In this document: in pieces, positions 1 to 12,616 of the stretch
Numbering within the stretch: position 1 is the first letter of the stretch
Layout: every line of letters begins with the position of its first letter
NCBI GenBank assembly: GCA_018907035.1
Contig: JACCIC010000224.1
Location: 456,001 to 520,000, forward strand
DNA: 64,000 bases
Source: Sycobia sp. Sy_11
Lineage: Eukaryota; Arthropoda; Insecta; Hymenoptera; Epichrysomallidae
Direction of reading: 5' to 3'
The notes under the pieces: generated by a model
Told to the model about the DNA's origin: nothing
Databases searched by the model: none
What the model saw: the letters and a program-made list of their open reading frames with translations, nothing else
Position numbers and translations under genes: made by a program

Positions 1-1341
1 TAATTGCTACTCACTTGCTTGATAAAATATTTTTATTAATAAATATACAAACTACTTATATGCTGTAACAGGTGTGCCTAATTTTTATTGTTGTGCTAAC
101 TTTTATTATCTCGTTTGCGAATTAGGCAATAACGATGGAAGCCATTTCGATCGCCTTGATAATTTTCGTGTATTTGACGTACGTACAAGCAGAATTTTTT
201 TTACCGAATTCCTTTTCGATTAATTTTATTTCACGAGAAGTTAATCAACGTATTGTTGTGTTCTTCACATAAGTTAAAGTACAGAGATTAGTTTGAGGGA
301 CCAATGAGAAGATGATTGATAAAGCATTCTCAAAAGAATTGCAAGAGGTTTGCTGATTACAAATTACCTGTTTGGTATGCCGTGATATTGCTAGTGGAAG
401 TATTATATTTCACAGCCAATGGGTTTCGCTCTGATATAAACAGTGAAATATTCAAACAATAGAGGGGCGCCTATTTGCAAAGAGTTTATACACAAAGTAG
501 GCTGTTAATACACTCTGACCCAATGCAGACTTTTCCGATGATTAGATACATAGTTACTCTTTTTTACATCATATTATATAGAGAATGCCTCTGTTAAGCA
601 GCCTCCCAAGTTTTAGGTTAAGCTATTGGGACAGATACGGGAGAATAAGGGAAAAATAGTCTAGAATGGGGAAGACTAAGGCTTATATTTAATATTTTCG
701 GCGAGGAAAGGGCGTGGACTTTACTGAGACAGAGATAGAGAGTGAGAAAGAAAGAGAGATAGCGAGTAAGAGGATATTGGAGATAGAAGACAGATTACTA
801 ATTTTATTGAGGGTGATTATTCAAAATCAGTGTGCATTCACCATTTATCATTCGCTTATTAGTTTTTCGTTATCGTTTTATTTATTTAAAAAAAATGCTT
901 ATTTATTTTTAAAAGAACTTATTACAATTTATTTCATTACTTATATTATCTTCGTAACGTTTTTCCTAACAATTTTCATGATGAGGAATCCTGCCATCTA
1001 CATGGGGATACTAAATTTTCAATATACTATAAAATTTCTTTTCATTAATATTTGCTCATTTATCAGTATTTTTTATTATTACGAACAAATTGATTTAGTA
1101 GTATAAGATATAGTTATTTGGATAAGTTATTAAAACTTAATGTTTTGTAATTTAAGAATACGAATAAGAGGTTCAATTACCGAAAATATTTATGCAGCTA
1201 CGAGAAACATGAGTGCGAGCGAACAAAAACAAATATTGTAACTTTATAATGTAAGCCAGCATCAAAGTCAACGGAAAAATAATTTATAGGTATGAATTGA
1301 ACTTTAAATATCCTTTGTAACACGTGGGCCTATTTTGACAG
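1..1341. other. Intergenic, no recognised gene
   Basis: AT-rich sequence without a recognisable coding segment, RNA gene or transposon. The open frame at 714-1106 starts from a non-ATG codon, is rich in F/I/Y/L as expected of AT-rich DNA, and matches nothing I recognise. Confidence 0.6.
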
Positions 1342-1644
1342 GACAACGGTCTCTGGCTCAATATGTTTCCGATACTTTGGTCGCTAAGCACGTTACCAAA
1401 ACTCTTCACTTCAAGCGCACGTCTTTTCTTATACGTGATTATTCCGATTTCTCATCCCGAATTATCGGCTTCAGCTTAGCAAACCTTGGCCGCTTGGTCA
1501 CTCAACACGTCACCAATAATTTCGGTCACAAAGCGTTACCGCTCTGCTCCTTCAACTACAGCTGGCTCAATACGCCAGCCTTTGCTGGAGGAGAGCATCT
1601 TTCGTGTAATATAGCTTGCGCTGATTCATTCCGCCGCGGCTGCG
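1342..1644 (+). CDS. Candidate coding exon, unrecognised
   Basis: An open stretch of about 101 codons with GC content clearly above its surroundings. It is preceded by a plausible acceptor (a T-rich tract ending in gacag, AG at 1340-1341) and followed by a consensus-like donor GTAAGC at 1645. The frame has no ATG near its start, so it would be an internal exon. The translation holds several Cys and His residues (for example near HLSCNIACADSFRRGCG) but no domain I know. No partner exons were found. The right edge coincides with the left edge of duplicated block A, so any downstream exons may have been displaced. It may also be a chance open frame or a decayed repeat. Confidence 0.22.
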
Positions 1645-3710
1645 GTAAGCCAGTAAAAACATAAATATAAAGGATAAGCTTTACGGATGATATGAATATT
1701 TTTTAAGTTATTTCAACACACTTGAGTATATTCCGATTGACTGAGTTTTAAAATTGAAAATTTAAAAACTATTGTTATTTTTATAACAGTGTTTTTATAT
1801 TCGTTTTTCAGTAGATACAAATTATTTTATTTTCATATTATTACTAATAAAAAGAGGAAAAAATGATGAACAAATAAACTACATTCTTTCTTTCTACAGA
1901 CTTGACTAAAGTTAAGAGAAAGAAATAAAACGTGTACAAAATTTTAAAATATTTTTTAGTAAATGAATCATTGTCTACGTTTATATTACTCGAGATCTGT
2001 ATTCGAAATCTTAAGAAGATTTTAATAGAGAAAAAATTATCTAATGTGCCTGATTAAAAGTTGTATTTATCATGTGAATATCATTCATAAGTATCCAATA
2101 CTATGTCTTTCTGATTGTTGTAAAAATGCTTCATTTTTTTTTTATAATATTTTTTTAATATAGACTAGTTTAGGATTTATACTTTCAGTTAAAAGACGCC
2201 CTACTGGATGTATCGATACGTATTCATACGTATCGATAATTTCCATATTTCATATTGCAGGTTGCACCGGTTATCTCTGTTCGTGTTTAAAACTATTCGC
2301 ATATACGGATCTGCAGCAGCATATATAAAACTATTCTCATATAGCCGTGTATGATGGCGCATTATTGTACGGAAAAATCAAGAGTGGTTTTGCTATAGTT
2401 CTGGCTTTTTGTTACGAACAGCCGAGAACACTGAGAAAATATTCATTATTAGCATTTTGACCCGTCGAAAGGAATTTAGGATATACCACGCACTTATTAT
2501 TTTCACTAATCGCCACGGCTTATCTGGACTAACCTACTATTTTATTTCAATGGTAGGCATTCGCTATTACTTTTACCGGAGAAAATTATAGTACGAGTAT
2601 TCTACCAACTACTCTCTACGCCTCTTCATTTCTCATCATAATCTTCTTTACAATAAAAGCCCTAAGCATCCAATATATGGCTTTAACAACATTATATTAA
2701 TATAAATTTTAAGATGTAACAAATTATTACCTACTAAACAAATCTATAGTCTATCAATTATGTACGTAACATCCTACGTATCTATCGTTCTTAAAATGAA
2801 TCTTTGCGGCATTCGTATATTTTGAATGGCACTCAAACAACGGCTACGTTTACCTACTTGATTCAATTGATTCAAAAGTGAATTTTATATAATTTTCCCA
2901 TTTGGACATTACAGCAAAATAGACAGGATGTACCTAAAAAATGTCTAAAAAATACTGGAAAATCATTTTAAATACATATATTCTATTTAAATAGAATGCA
3001 AACCAGGCTCGTATATAAAATATATTCGACTCACATCTCTAAGCAGCGTAATAATCGTTAATAATTGATGAAAATTTTCCTTGCTAAAATCAATATTTGA
3101 CTCTTTGAAACATTTTTTTATAGAACTGCCATAAGGAAGGTCTCGATACAAAACTTCGATTGAAATATAATATATGTATATATACAACTTTGAATGTTTT
3201 TGATGAAAATATCAAATCATATATTTAGTATTGAATGAAATTTTTTAAAATTATTATATATTTGTAAGAAAGGGGCAAATAATTTATTTTCGAAGTTTAT
3301 CAAAAATGTCCACTAATTTAAATTTTAGCATATAGATTATAAGATTATTCTATTAAAAAGGTTGTTATTATGCTGATTTTAATTAAACCTTTAGAGATTA
3401 TTATGACGAAATCTTTGCTCGACATGTTTGTCAATAAAAATCCCTTAGCCATAAAATTTTAAGAGTATCGAATATATCTAATCCAACAGATGAAATTTCT
3501 CTGTATTTTAATATTCAATATAACATTATTTTTATTGTAGAATGATTAGCGTTTCTTATAGGAGGCAGGGTTGAAATAACAATGCAACGCTGGCAGTTGT
3601 GGTTCGAAATAGATCTATAATTTTATTAGGGCAAATAAATATGCAGAGCAGAAAGTAATATACAGAAGGCGCATCGACCGAGATGTAATTAAGCTAAGAC
3701 GCAGCTAATT

Positions 3711-4622
3711 CTAGTAGGAGTAGTTGATGCCGATGGGGCTGCTGTAAGTCATGTGCGAGACAGCGACGGCCGGCGAGTAGGCGACTCCGAGGAGGCTGCT
3801 GCCGTGTGCGACAGCGGGGGCGGCGTGGGCGAGGGGTGTCGAGTAGGCGACGGGGGCGACGGGCGCAGCGGCGTAGGCGGCGTGGGCGACGGGGGCGGCG
3901 GCGTAGGCTACTGGGGCAGCGTGGGCGACGGGGGCGGCGGCGTAGGCCACCGGGGCAGCGTGGGCGTAGACTCCGGGGTTGGTCACGCTGGTGAAGTGCT
4001 TGTTGCTGCTGGAGAAGGGAGTGGCGATGCTCTTGGACTGGGTGGAGATGGTGTGCAGGTTGCCGGCGCTACGGTAGACGTTGTCGGAGGTCGCCGTCAA
4101 GGCTGGCGCCTCGTAAGTCGCGACTGCGCTCGGGTAAATAGCGCCCGCATTGGCGACGGCTAAGACACAGGCTATGGCTGCGAGCTGAAAATACGGTTTA
4201 AGAAATTATTTATTTTGCACTTTTGACGATTTAGCTATTTTTTCTCGAATAATCATTATAATATTATTTAATGGAACTTCGTCAGACGCAGAATATTATT
4301 TTCGTTTGCTCCCCACCAAAGTGATGGAGGTTAATATTACGAGGTAAATAATGAACTTGCATAGTAGGATGAAACGATATTTTACCCACTAGAACCGCAA
4401 ATTCGTGTAGAAAACGTGATTCTGAGTTTGGAGTGAAGAAAATGCTTTTTTTACTATGTAATATAAAATAAACCGAAATTAATAATTTAAAAGAAAACCA
4501 CATTAAAATTCCGTTATGCTGTATTGATGTATTAGATACTGAATAGCGGTTACCGAATTTAAATCGAATAAGCAATTGAAATTATGCGAATTTTGTATGT
4601 TGTTACAAACCTTGGCGAACAT
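3711..4622 (-). CDS. CPF/CPFL-type cuticular protein, copy A (2 exons)
   Basis: Secreted structural protein of the exoskeleton, 161 aa. Exon 1 is 4611-4622 and encodes only MFAK; the donor is GTTTGT. The intron is 4185-4610, with acceptor TTTTCAG. Exon 2 is 3711-4184. Residues 1-17 form a signal peptide (hydrophobic core LAAIACVLAVANA). Residues about 32-76 match the conserved CPF/CPFL motif, with the landmarks YRSAGNL, STQSKSIATPFSS and VTNPGV. The remainder is a low-complexity A/P/V/H/Y tail with repeated AAPVA and AHAAPVAYAA units, ending INYSY. No chitin-binding Rebers-Riddiford motif is present. A TATA box lies at 4701-4708 and an AATAAA signal at 3622-3627. Family assignment rests on motif recall; the gene structure is read directly. 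The mature protein is identical to copies B and C. Confidence 0.88.
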
Positions 4623-4700
4623 GGTTGCTTGAATTGTTTATTCGACTGTTCGGATCAACGAAGTTCGTCTGAACTATGCTCTCATTGTAAATTTCGGCAC

Positions 4701-4708
4701 CTTTTATA
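4701..4708 (-). promoter_or_regulatory. TATA box of cuticular gene copy A
   Basis: TATAAAAG on the minus strand, 79 bases upstream of the ATG. A CA dinucleotide lies 31 bases downstream (A at 4677), the usual start distance, and TTCAGA lies 38 bases downstream. Copy B has both at the same spacings although the rest of its promoter differs. Confidence 0.7.
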
Positions 4709-6255
4709 CTACTGACTCCGCCCAATATTTTGTAAAGTGGGGATACTTAAACCTTGAATTTGAGCTCCTTACAAAGGAAAAGTACTTTCGCCAGGATCTT
4801 ACCTCTACGACCATCGACGGAAATCCAAGGTGACTCAAATTTGTCGATTAAATGCATATGATCATGAGATGTTTGCAGAACAGAAAATGTAGCTTTAGTA
4901 TAATTTAATGTAAAAAATGAATTTTGGTATAATTTAATATTAAAAATTAATTTCCATAATAAAAATTTCGAATTAGAATTTGTGGACAAATAAGGAAACA
5001 TGAATCTGTAAAAACTCTTGTTCTATTTAACATATTATACAATATTTGCATAAGTATATAAGTACTTTTTGAAAATTTGCGACCCGGATTGTTTTAAAAA
5101 CAATTATAGATGATGTAATTATTCAGAAACAGGAAGATGAAAAATAAAGAAAAATTATGGAAAAAATTATAATATCTAATAAATTAGCAGACAAAGTTGA
5201 AGAGAACAAGAAAGAAATAGTTATAAAATAAATGCGAATTTCAATACGAAATGTTATACTCATGGCTATGGCATACCATTTTCTTTATAAAATAGTAATA
5301 AGCTGTCACAGAAAAAAATGAATTTGTATTTTTTAATTACATCAAATATTTGGCAGTTAAATGAAAATAGTGGAATCTATGAACGTGAGTAGTTTTCTAC
5401 ACGCATATTTTTTTTTATGTGTACCAAACAGTTTAGAATACTACTTCAGGCATGTAATACTTAATTTATAATTCTACTTAGGAGATATTACTAAGATTTG
5501 ACATCGGGAATGAATTTAATATAATAGTGAAATTTATTATTATGTAGTATGTGAAAAGAATGTAAATATCTTTCTCGTGTAAGTTATATTATCTCATCAC
5601 CTAGAAAGCAAAGGACTCCGTGGCTTAATTTAACATAGCTTCAGAAATATCAGATTAAAAAGAGAAATTCAACTTAACTTATACTTTGCCGAGATCTATA
5701 AATGATAAAAAATTATAATATCCTTTACTTTTTTTAAAATTAAATTAAGCCATGAAATCATTTATAAAGCTTGATTTTTCATTTAAGTATTTCAATCACT
5801 TGGCATTCGTATGTTTAGAGAAATTATAAGAGATAATTTAGTTCATTTGTATTATTGCATTTGGTACAGATATTATAATTAGAGATCTTAAAATTATTTA
5901 ATGTCTTTAGTATGATTTATTGCTGACTTAGAATAGAATGCCTACACTAAACTATTTATTATTGCAATTTTAAGTATATAATCAGTAATCATGCCGATAA
6001 AACTGAACATTATTTACTTTGATGCTTGTTTACTAAAAATCTTTAAAATATTATCTGAAATGAGTGAAATTTACTGCTTATTCTTTCGAAATAATTTATA
6101 TATAATTCACGTACATACTACACGTAGTTTTAATATCATTTAAAATTTATAGATCAAAAGGTGTATACGAATTTAGAATAATATACTATTTAACAAGTCT
6201 TGGAATGAGGTGAATGATTTATAGATTTTTAATATTTGGATCACTAGGAATTTAC

Positions 6256-6261
<6 letters not shown>

Positions 6262-6309
<48 letters not shown>
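6262..6309. repeat. (TA)n microsatellite
   Basis: Pure TA dinucleotide tract of about 48 bases. Confidence 0.95.
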
Positions 6310-6312
<3 letters not shown>

Positions 6313-6975
6313 TAATTCTTTTTATATACTTTATAATTCCTTAATATTTTTTAATTATAACCAAAAACTTTATATCAAGTTAAAAGGACATGTTTATTGG
6401 ATAACGTGGCGTATAATTTTTATTGGATTAATAAAAATTATAAGTTTTTGCACAAATTTTCTTCAATAAAATGTTTTAATATTATATGCCGCCTCGTAGT
6501 GTAATGTTTAAGATATTGTAATACGTTTTACCCTATATTATTTTTTCAAAAGAAGATAAAAGAATATTATTTTTAAGATTTAAATAAAATATTTATATCG
6601 AGCGTGTTATTTAAAAATTTATTTTTAAATATGCTAAATTTGTGTAATGTATAGTTAAAGACTACTAGATGATCAGAAATCTTATTTATACATTATATTA
6701 TAAAATGTCAAACGAACAGTAATTCCAAAATGAATTATTGTATTTTGGAAAATTATATGTACTATAAAAAATATGATAATTTTTAGAAAACTGTTGTATT
6801 TGTTAATGAAATAATTTAAAATAATCACTTCATCAATTTTATAGGCAATAATCGTGATCTAATAAATTTTAAACGAAATTGACAAAATAATGTTTGATAT
6901 ATATATAATCTTTTAGAGATTAATTTTTATTTAATATATACTGCTCGAAAAGATACAAATATAAATAAATAAATA

Positions 6976-6980
<5 letters not shown>

Positions 6981-7023
<43 letters not shown>
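6981..7023. repeat. (AT)n microsatellite
   Basis: About 43 bases of AT. It is followed at 7024-7053 by a 30-base segment that recurs with three mismatches at 39329-39358, a short distance after another (TA)n tract. Confidence 0.95.
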
Positions 7024-7027
<4 letters not shown>

Positions 7028-8316
7028 CACACTGCTTTGATTCAATAGTGTTCCTTGTCATATGTTTTGGAAGATTTGAAAGGATTGAAAGATTTATAAT
7101 ATATACAGCTTCCTGCAAAGCCTGAGGCTACCATCAATTTGATCTGAAGTGCTGGCTAAATTCTATATAATGTATGTAACAGGTTGCGCAAAAATCGCTT
7201 ACTCGTATTCTCCTGTTCTTATTTTATTGGGCGCGGTCATATTTAATCATTTTCTTTTTTCTGTTCTCTCTTCCATCACATATGAGAATTTTTAAAAGTT
7301 GGCTCAGCGCATGCGAGCGGAAAATCGAACGCTATTATGGAAATATCATTTGACTGCTCTTTCGTACGTAATCGGATATGATTTAAAAGGGTGCCTGCAT
7401 GGTCAAGGTCATTAATACATCCACGTTAAAGAAAACATCAAGATAATAACAAGATTTTTCATCAATTTCGACAATTTCTTTCACATATATTACATATAAC
7501 TTTATTACATATACGTATAAGTAATACATTTGTTTAAAAAGATATAATTTTAAAAATTAAAAATTGTAATGATGTCAACTGATTTGAATTAAATTAATAA
7601 ATATTTTTAATAGTATATATAAAAGTAAAATATAAAATAAATAGTGCCAGTATATATAGTATACATAAATATAGTCAGTAAAAAGTTTTAGAGTCTTTAT
7701 ATAATATATTATACTAAAATAATGACAGTTAGATTGTCCTAATGTTTTTGATTCACCCCCGAAAAATCTGAAATACAACTTCTTACTAAAAACAAATTAG
7801 ATTAAAAATTAAAAATCATAAAAATAATAAACTATATTTTATGTTAACAAAGGACAACCTGACTACCCCCACCACCTTAAATTTAAATGTAACTTAAATG
7901 ACCGACGTTTCGAACCTCTACCATTCAACTTCAAGGACTAAACCAAATTTATATTATTATATAAACAAAACTACCCCGGTGGCTATTACACGGCAGATAT
8001 TATAAAGAATTATAGATTTATAATAAGGATTTATGAAAATAATCTTATTATTGATCAAGAAAATTAAATTATTACTTTTTATTAATTAAAATATCGATCT
8101 TTCTAAAAATGATCATGTTTTTATAATGTAAAGATTTATTTTATGTTTAGGATGAAGTTATATAAGGCTATAAAGTAATTCATATTTTAAAATGCTTCCA
8201 ATAAAATAAACATTTTATAAGAATTACCGAATGGACTTCTTTTATAACTATATATTTATACTTTAATAACTTTTAATATCATAAAATATTAGTCGGATAT
8301 CATAAAATATTATCGT

Positions 8317-8360
8317 AGCAGCAGCAGCAGCAGCAGCAGAAGCAGCAGCAGCAGCATCAG
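8317..8360. repeat. (CAG)n trinucleotide tract
   Basis: An imperfect CAG run interrupted by one GAA-type and one CAT unit. No coding frame around it is supported. Confidence 0.9.
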
Positions 8361-9188
8361 TAATAATAGTAACAATTTATATTTATTTATTGTTCTTCAT
8401 TGCTGATGTTTACTTATTATTATCAAATCGATCTCAGGAACAGTATGGAGTTCCTTTTAATTTAATTTTAATTTTATTTTGATAATACAAAAATCGCTGT
8501 AAATATGCCTTTACAGGTTGTAATCGATACAATAAATTTTTTAATATGTTTAATTTGACAAGAAAGGAATACTTTTTTATCAATAAACGAAATTGCCTTG
8601 TATATAAATTTATAAATATTAGAGTAATTTCATTAAAAATTATGTTTTCCTTATAAAATTAAAAGAACATGTATCACTTTTTGTAATGAGGCAAACAATT
8701 ACGACTGAAGACATAATTCTAGTAAGTCTTGTCAATGTATAATAATAGTGGCTCTTCGAAAGTATTCTTTAATTAAGAAACGTGAATTTCTAAAGAAATT
8801 AAATATACATTTATTTTTGGAAATGATATAGAATTTAGCGATATATCACTTACGACTCAAATGTATTTTTTTTCATTAATATAATTTTTTGTACATTTAT
8901 TGTAAATGTACCATTAGGTATAATCATCTATTAGTATTTAACCAAGCATGCGATTTTCATTTTATATTATGATTTGAAAAGAAAAAAATCATAATGAAAA
9001 TTATTTGTCTCCATACTTGTAATATTGAAAAATGGTGCCCTGTTTTGAATAATAAAAGATTTAAACTGTTGAAAATTTGCATAATTAATCATGCGATTCA
9101 TAGACAGTCATTTATAGGTACATTTTTAATTTCCATTTTACTTACAAAAATTAAATAACTATATAACTATTAAATTATATTCAGTAAT

Positions 9189-9190
<2 letters not shown>

Positions 9191-9247
<57 letters not shown>
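9191..9247. repeat. (TA)n microsatellite
   Basis: Pure TA dinucleotide tract of about 57 bases. Confidence 0.95.
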
Positions 9248-9251
<4 letters not shown>

Positions 9252-9948
9252 ATTATATCTTGTGTCAAATAGTACAGTATTGCCTGAATTAAAATTATAT
9301 TTCTTTTATTTCATATTTAAATGAATAATGTTTTTTTATTTAAATTAGGGATATTTTTTGTATAACGCTGCTCATATAAACACATCTTTAATTGTTTTTA
9401 CTACTCCCTGTAATGAAGATTAAATGTTGTTAAAAATTTTTTTTTGTACTCATCAACAACTTGTTCGCAGAAGCGTTTTTTATATATTATGAATTGTATT
9501 TTACATATTTATGATATTAGGATTTCTTCGAATATGTATTTCCTTTTTTTAGTCTTACATATACAAATAAGTTTATTAACGAACTCCAATGAATAGGAAT
9601 TCTCCAATAACATCTTTATTACAATTTTCAAAGCATTTTATGAATTTTTTTTGTTAGATAATAATATAACTGCTTGAACTAGATTCAAAATAATATTTTA
9701 CAATAATAATAATAAACATTATGAAGATCGCCATAACCATAAGCTTAACTTCATTTATTGAATAAATTCTGAGAATTCTGAAGAATGATAAAATTTGATA
9801 TTTTCAATTAAAGACGTTTCTTTTTAATTATAAATATTTTATTTTCAATTTGCAAATAATTAAAATTAAATGATAATTTTCGAATAATTGTAAGCATATA
9901 ATCATCTAAAGAGCGTAAATTCTAAGTAATATAAAATATTATACGAGT

Positions 9949-10149
9949 TTATTGAAGATAACCTTCGAGATACAACTGGAACCTTTTATAGAATTCCAGT
10001 TCCTCCCTTTTATCATCGTCCCCTTCACAAGGACTGTAAATTTGACGGTACGCGAAAACACCGACATTGTTAGCGATAAGTGTCTGCCCTCGGGCTATCG
10101 TATTTAATATGTTCCAGAACTCATGCAGTGCCTTTTTTGTCATTTCCAC
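9949..10149 (-). CDS. Candidate terminal coding exon, unrecognised
   Basis: The minus strand has an acceptor-like T-rich tract ending CAAG, then 66 open codons ending in TAA. The translation is not AT-biased filler: it contains FWNILNTIARGQTLIANN, GVFAYRQIYSPCEGDDDKRE and ELEFYKRFQLYLEGYL. This looks like a real or recently decayed C-terminal exon, but I cannot name the family. The open frame continues upstream to 10179 without an ATG. No partner exon was identified on the minus strand, where the next upstream sequence is GC-rich and then a SINE. It may be a fragment of a host gene moved here by a transposon. Confidence 0.35.
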   Translation of the reverse strand: MEMTKKALHEFWNILNTIARGQTLIANNVGVFAYRQIYSPCEGDDDKREELEFYKRFQLYLEGYLQ

Positions 10150-10455
10150 CTTGAAAAAAGGGGTCAAAGTTTTGCGCAACCTGCGCAGGGCTCGCTCCGG
10201 GCACGCCTCACCTTGGCGGGCGGCGAGAGGCGAGCCTTCAAATATTATAAGGCCACATTTCGGTGTAATTGCGTTAAAGAAAGAGAATGTCTTATCGGAA
10301 TTCTGTAGTTTCTTTTGTGATTCGCACGCGACCCTAAATCAGGAAGAAGGAAACACATAGTTGCAGGCTTTGCATATATTAATTAAACAAAAGTCTGGAA
10401 GTTCGGATTTTCTGGAGATTTATAATAATTAACATCAATTATCAATCAAAAAATC

Positions 10456-10662
10456 TACTGTTTTTTTATGTTATTTAACGTCGCTCTATTTATGCTTCCA
10501 AATATCAATTCTAATCAGCGACGGAGGTCTACGATGTGATTGTAAACAAAGCACATGTAAACTATTATAGCGGTGCTGTGTCGATCGGCAGAGACCGGAA
10601 TTTGAACTCGGACCACCAAGTTACTAGTTCTTCGTTCTAGCGATCGAGACATCGTAGGCCTC
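10456..10662 (-). mobile_element. tRNA-type SINE, copy 1
   Basis: The reverse complement matches the element at 22753-22957 along its full length with scattered substitutions. The head carries an A-box-like segment (tctcgatcgctagaac) and a B-box-like segment (gagttcaaattccgg), the order and spacing of RNA polymerase III promoters in tRNA-derived SINEs. The tail ends in gcgacgttaaataac followed by an A-rich stretch. No target-site duplication is clear for this copy. Confidence 0.8.
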
Positions 10663-10779
10663 AAATTTTATTTGGTTTATTATTTTGTCCTACAAGTGGC
10701 AACTTATGTATGCAAATGACACCTAAAATTTATAATAATTATTTTCTTTAAAAACACTAGCACCACGTGGAGCACAAGA

Positions 10780-11743
10780 CAAATTACACCAAGTGTAATT
10801 TCAACATGACGACCTGTTGGTCATCATTTATACTGAATCATTTATACTAAAATTAACCATTGTGAAGTTCGTCAATGGCTGAGAAGTTTTTAATGCAGTA
10901 AAATGTAATCGTTAGGGAATATTAATAGTAATCGAAGCTAAAAAGACCATATTTTTAAAGAAAATATTTAGATTGTTTAAAGTACAAAACATCGTTGCTA
11001 GGGACGATATCTCAGAAGTTTTTAGCGCTAAAATATTGAAATAAAATGCATTTTACTAAGTTTAAAAAAAGAAAGTTTTTGAGCCCTTGCACATTTTCAT
11101 AAGACCAATAGAAGTTCAGAAATCTTTTGTTTAAACTTTTGTTTACTACTTACCATTTGATTAACATTTTAACTTCAAATTTGGCAAGGCGCAAATAAAA
11201 AGGTTCAACTATCTTTAGATTTATTAATACATTCTAAATGGTTAGTAATTATGTTAAAATCAAACATTTATAAAAAGCTTTTACGCGTGTGATCAGCGAC
11301 GGCCGGTGGTGGTATATCTATCCTCGCGCCGACATCGCGTTGTCGCCTACTGATCATGCGCACATTCGCTCACTATGTCACAGACAGCTCCAGATACGTT
11401 CATGTCAATCTTACTTGTAAAATAGGAGTTTTTTACAATAAAACTATTTCGACAAATTACAACTATTTCGATGTTTTTTTTTTAATTTAAGTTTATTTTT
11501 TTTAATGTTCATAGTATTCTTGTTTTTAATACAGTAATTCTATTATATCGAATGTATCCAAACATAAATGAATTCTTTTAAACTTTATATGGGTTTATTT
11601 TAGAATTAAAAATTACTATTACTTCATCTTTTGTTTCATATTATAATATTTACGTAATTCAATATTAGTTCTGCTTTTTTGTCATACCCAATTTTGCCCA
11701 AAATAAAATAATGCGCCATGTTGAAATTACACTTTGTAATTTG
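10780..11743. mobile_element. Possible non-autonomous element with 27-nt inverted ends
   Basis: Sequence 10780-10808 (caaattacaccaagtgtaat, then ttcaacatg) recurs in reverse complement at 11718-11743, with a two-base gap. The interior of about 0.9 kb has no coding capacity. The order fits a MITE or deleted DNA transposon. No clear target-site duplication was found, so the exact ends are uncertain. Confidence 0.45.
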
Positions 11744-12616
11744 AAGCATATTATGACTAGATAAGACATCTATTTACGCCATTATTATGAAATTTCTATT
11801 GTTTAAATAAATTTTATAGCTCTTTGTCTATCAAATATTTTTCTATTTTCATTGTTTATTTAACAATAGAGAAATGGACTTTTTCATATTTTTAATGTAC
11901 GTACTTATTTCAGAATTATGTCCTGCACAACTTTTATACGAAACATTTTTCGATTAGAGCAATATTTTTTAAATTAGTGAAGAAAAAGCAAAAAAAGCAT
12001 GTTTTTTGGCTATTTTGCAATAAATAAATAGGTTCACGATCAGTTACGATCCCGACAATTGAAGGTCTTATTCTACACATCGTCAGTTATCGTTTAATGC
12101 AAAAAAATAGCCCTTGGAAAAAATGTTGAACTTATGCTTTTTGCGGTATTTATAATAGATGTCATAGTGCTTTTTTACTGAAATTGAATTGGAATGATAA
12201 AATCAATACAAAAGTATAAAAATGATAGCATTCTGGGATTATAAGAATATTTTAAAAATTTTTTTAAAAGAAATGTACATCTCATAAAACTGCATCTTTT
12301 TTGTTTTATTCATTTTTTTGGTACAACCGATATTTGTGAAGAAAAATTTAACAATTTTATCTAGGGTTGCTTCGAAAATCATCAAATTGTGGCTATGCTT
12401 CAGAAAGAACCCATATCTGATTTCGCTTAAAATTGGCGTATTACCGTTTGTTCGTATGATGATCATTATTACTATCGTTATGATTCTTGATACATTTTGG
12501 ATATTTATAGCAAAATACATAACAATTACGTAAATGCATAAACATTATGTTCTGTGAAATATTTTTAAGAATTTGACATAGTTTTACATCTACTAAAGTG
12601 TGTCTTGACTCATATA
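11744..12616. other. Spacer, nothing recognised
   Basis: AT-rich sequence. Overlapping short open frames on both strands around 12239-12626 are not supported by splice signals or by any familiar protein. Confidence 0.5.

Larger units (their letters stand above)
1646..5307. repeat. Duplicated block A (direct copy of 35572-39233)
   Basis: The block matches 35572-39233 in the same orientation at a constant offset of 33,925. Differences seen are one A-run length change near 1655-1659, G at 1789 versus A at 35714, and one substitution near 5297. Coding, intronic and intergenic parts are equally conserved. It contains cuticular gene copy A, its promoter and about 2 kb of 3' flank. Flanking sequence on both sides differs from block C, so this is not a simple overlap of two contig ends. 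Confidence 0.95.
5308..9940. other. AT-rich spacer, no gene seen
   Basis: No coding segment with splice signals, no recognisable protein and no complete transposon was found. It contains three long (AT)n tracts and a CAG tract, listed separately. Short open frames here are AT-biased and consist largely of I, Y, F and K. Confidence 0.6.

Noticed and set aside
2987..3187. Frames of 60-97 codons repeated in blocks A, B and C (2409-2591, 2987-3187, 4282-4575, 4747-5001 and equivalents)
   Set aside because: They recur only because the whole block is duplicated. Composition is AT-biased, and two of them overlap the intron or promoter of the cuticular gene.
3753..4163. Gly/Val/Asp-rich and Arg-rich open frames on the plus strand (and their equivalents at 33944-34354 and 37678-38088)
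   Set aside because: They are antisense shadows of the GC-rich Ala/Pro/Val repeats of the cuticular exon, which has a signal peptide, splice sites and a promoter on the other strand.
7179..10187. Transposon bounded by caggttgcgcaaaa inverted ends
   Set aside because: A 14-base inverted match 3 kb apart is expected by chance in a window this size. There is no target duplication and no internal coding.
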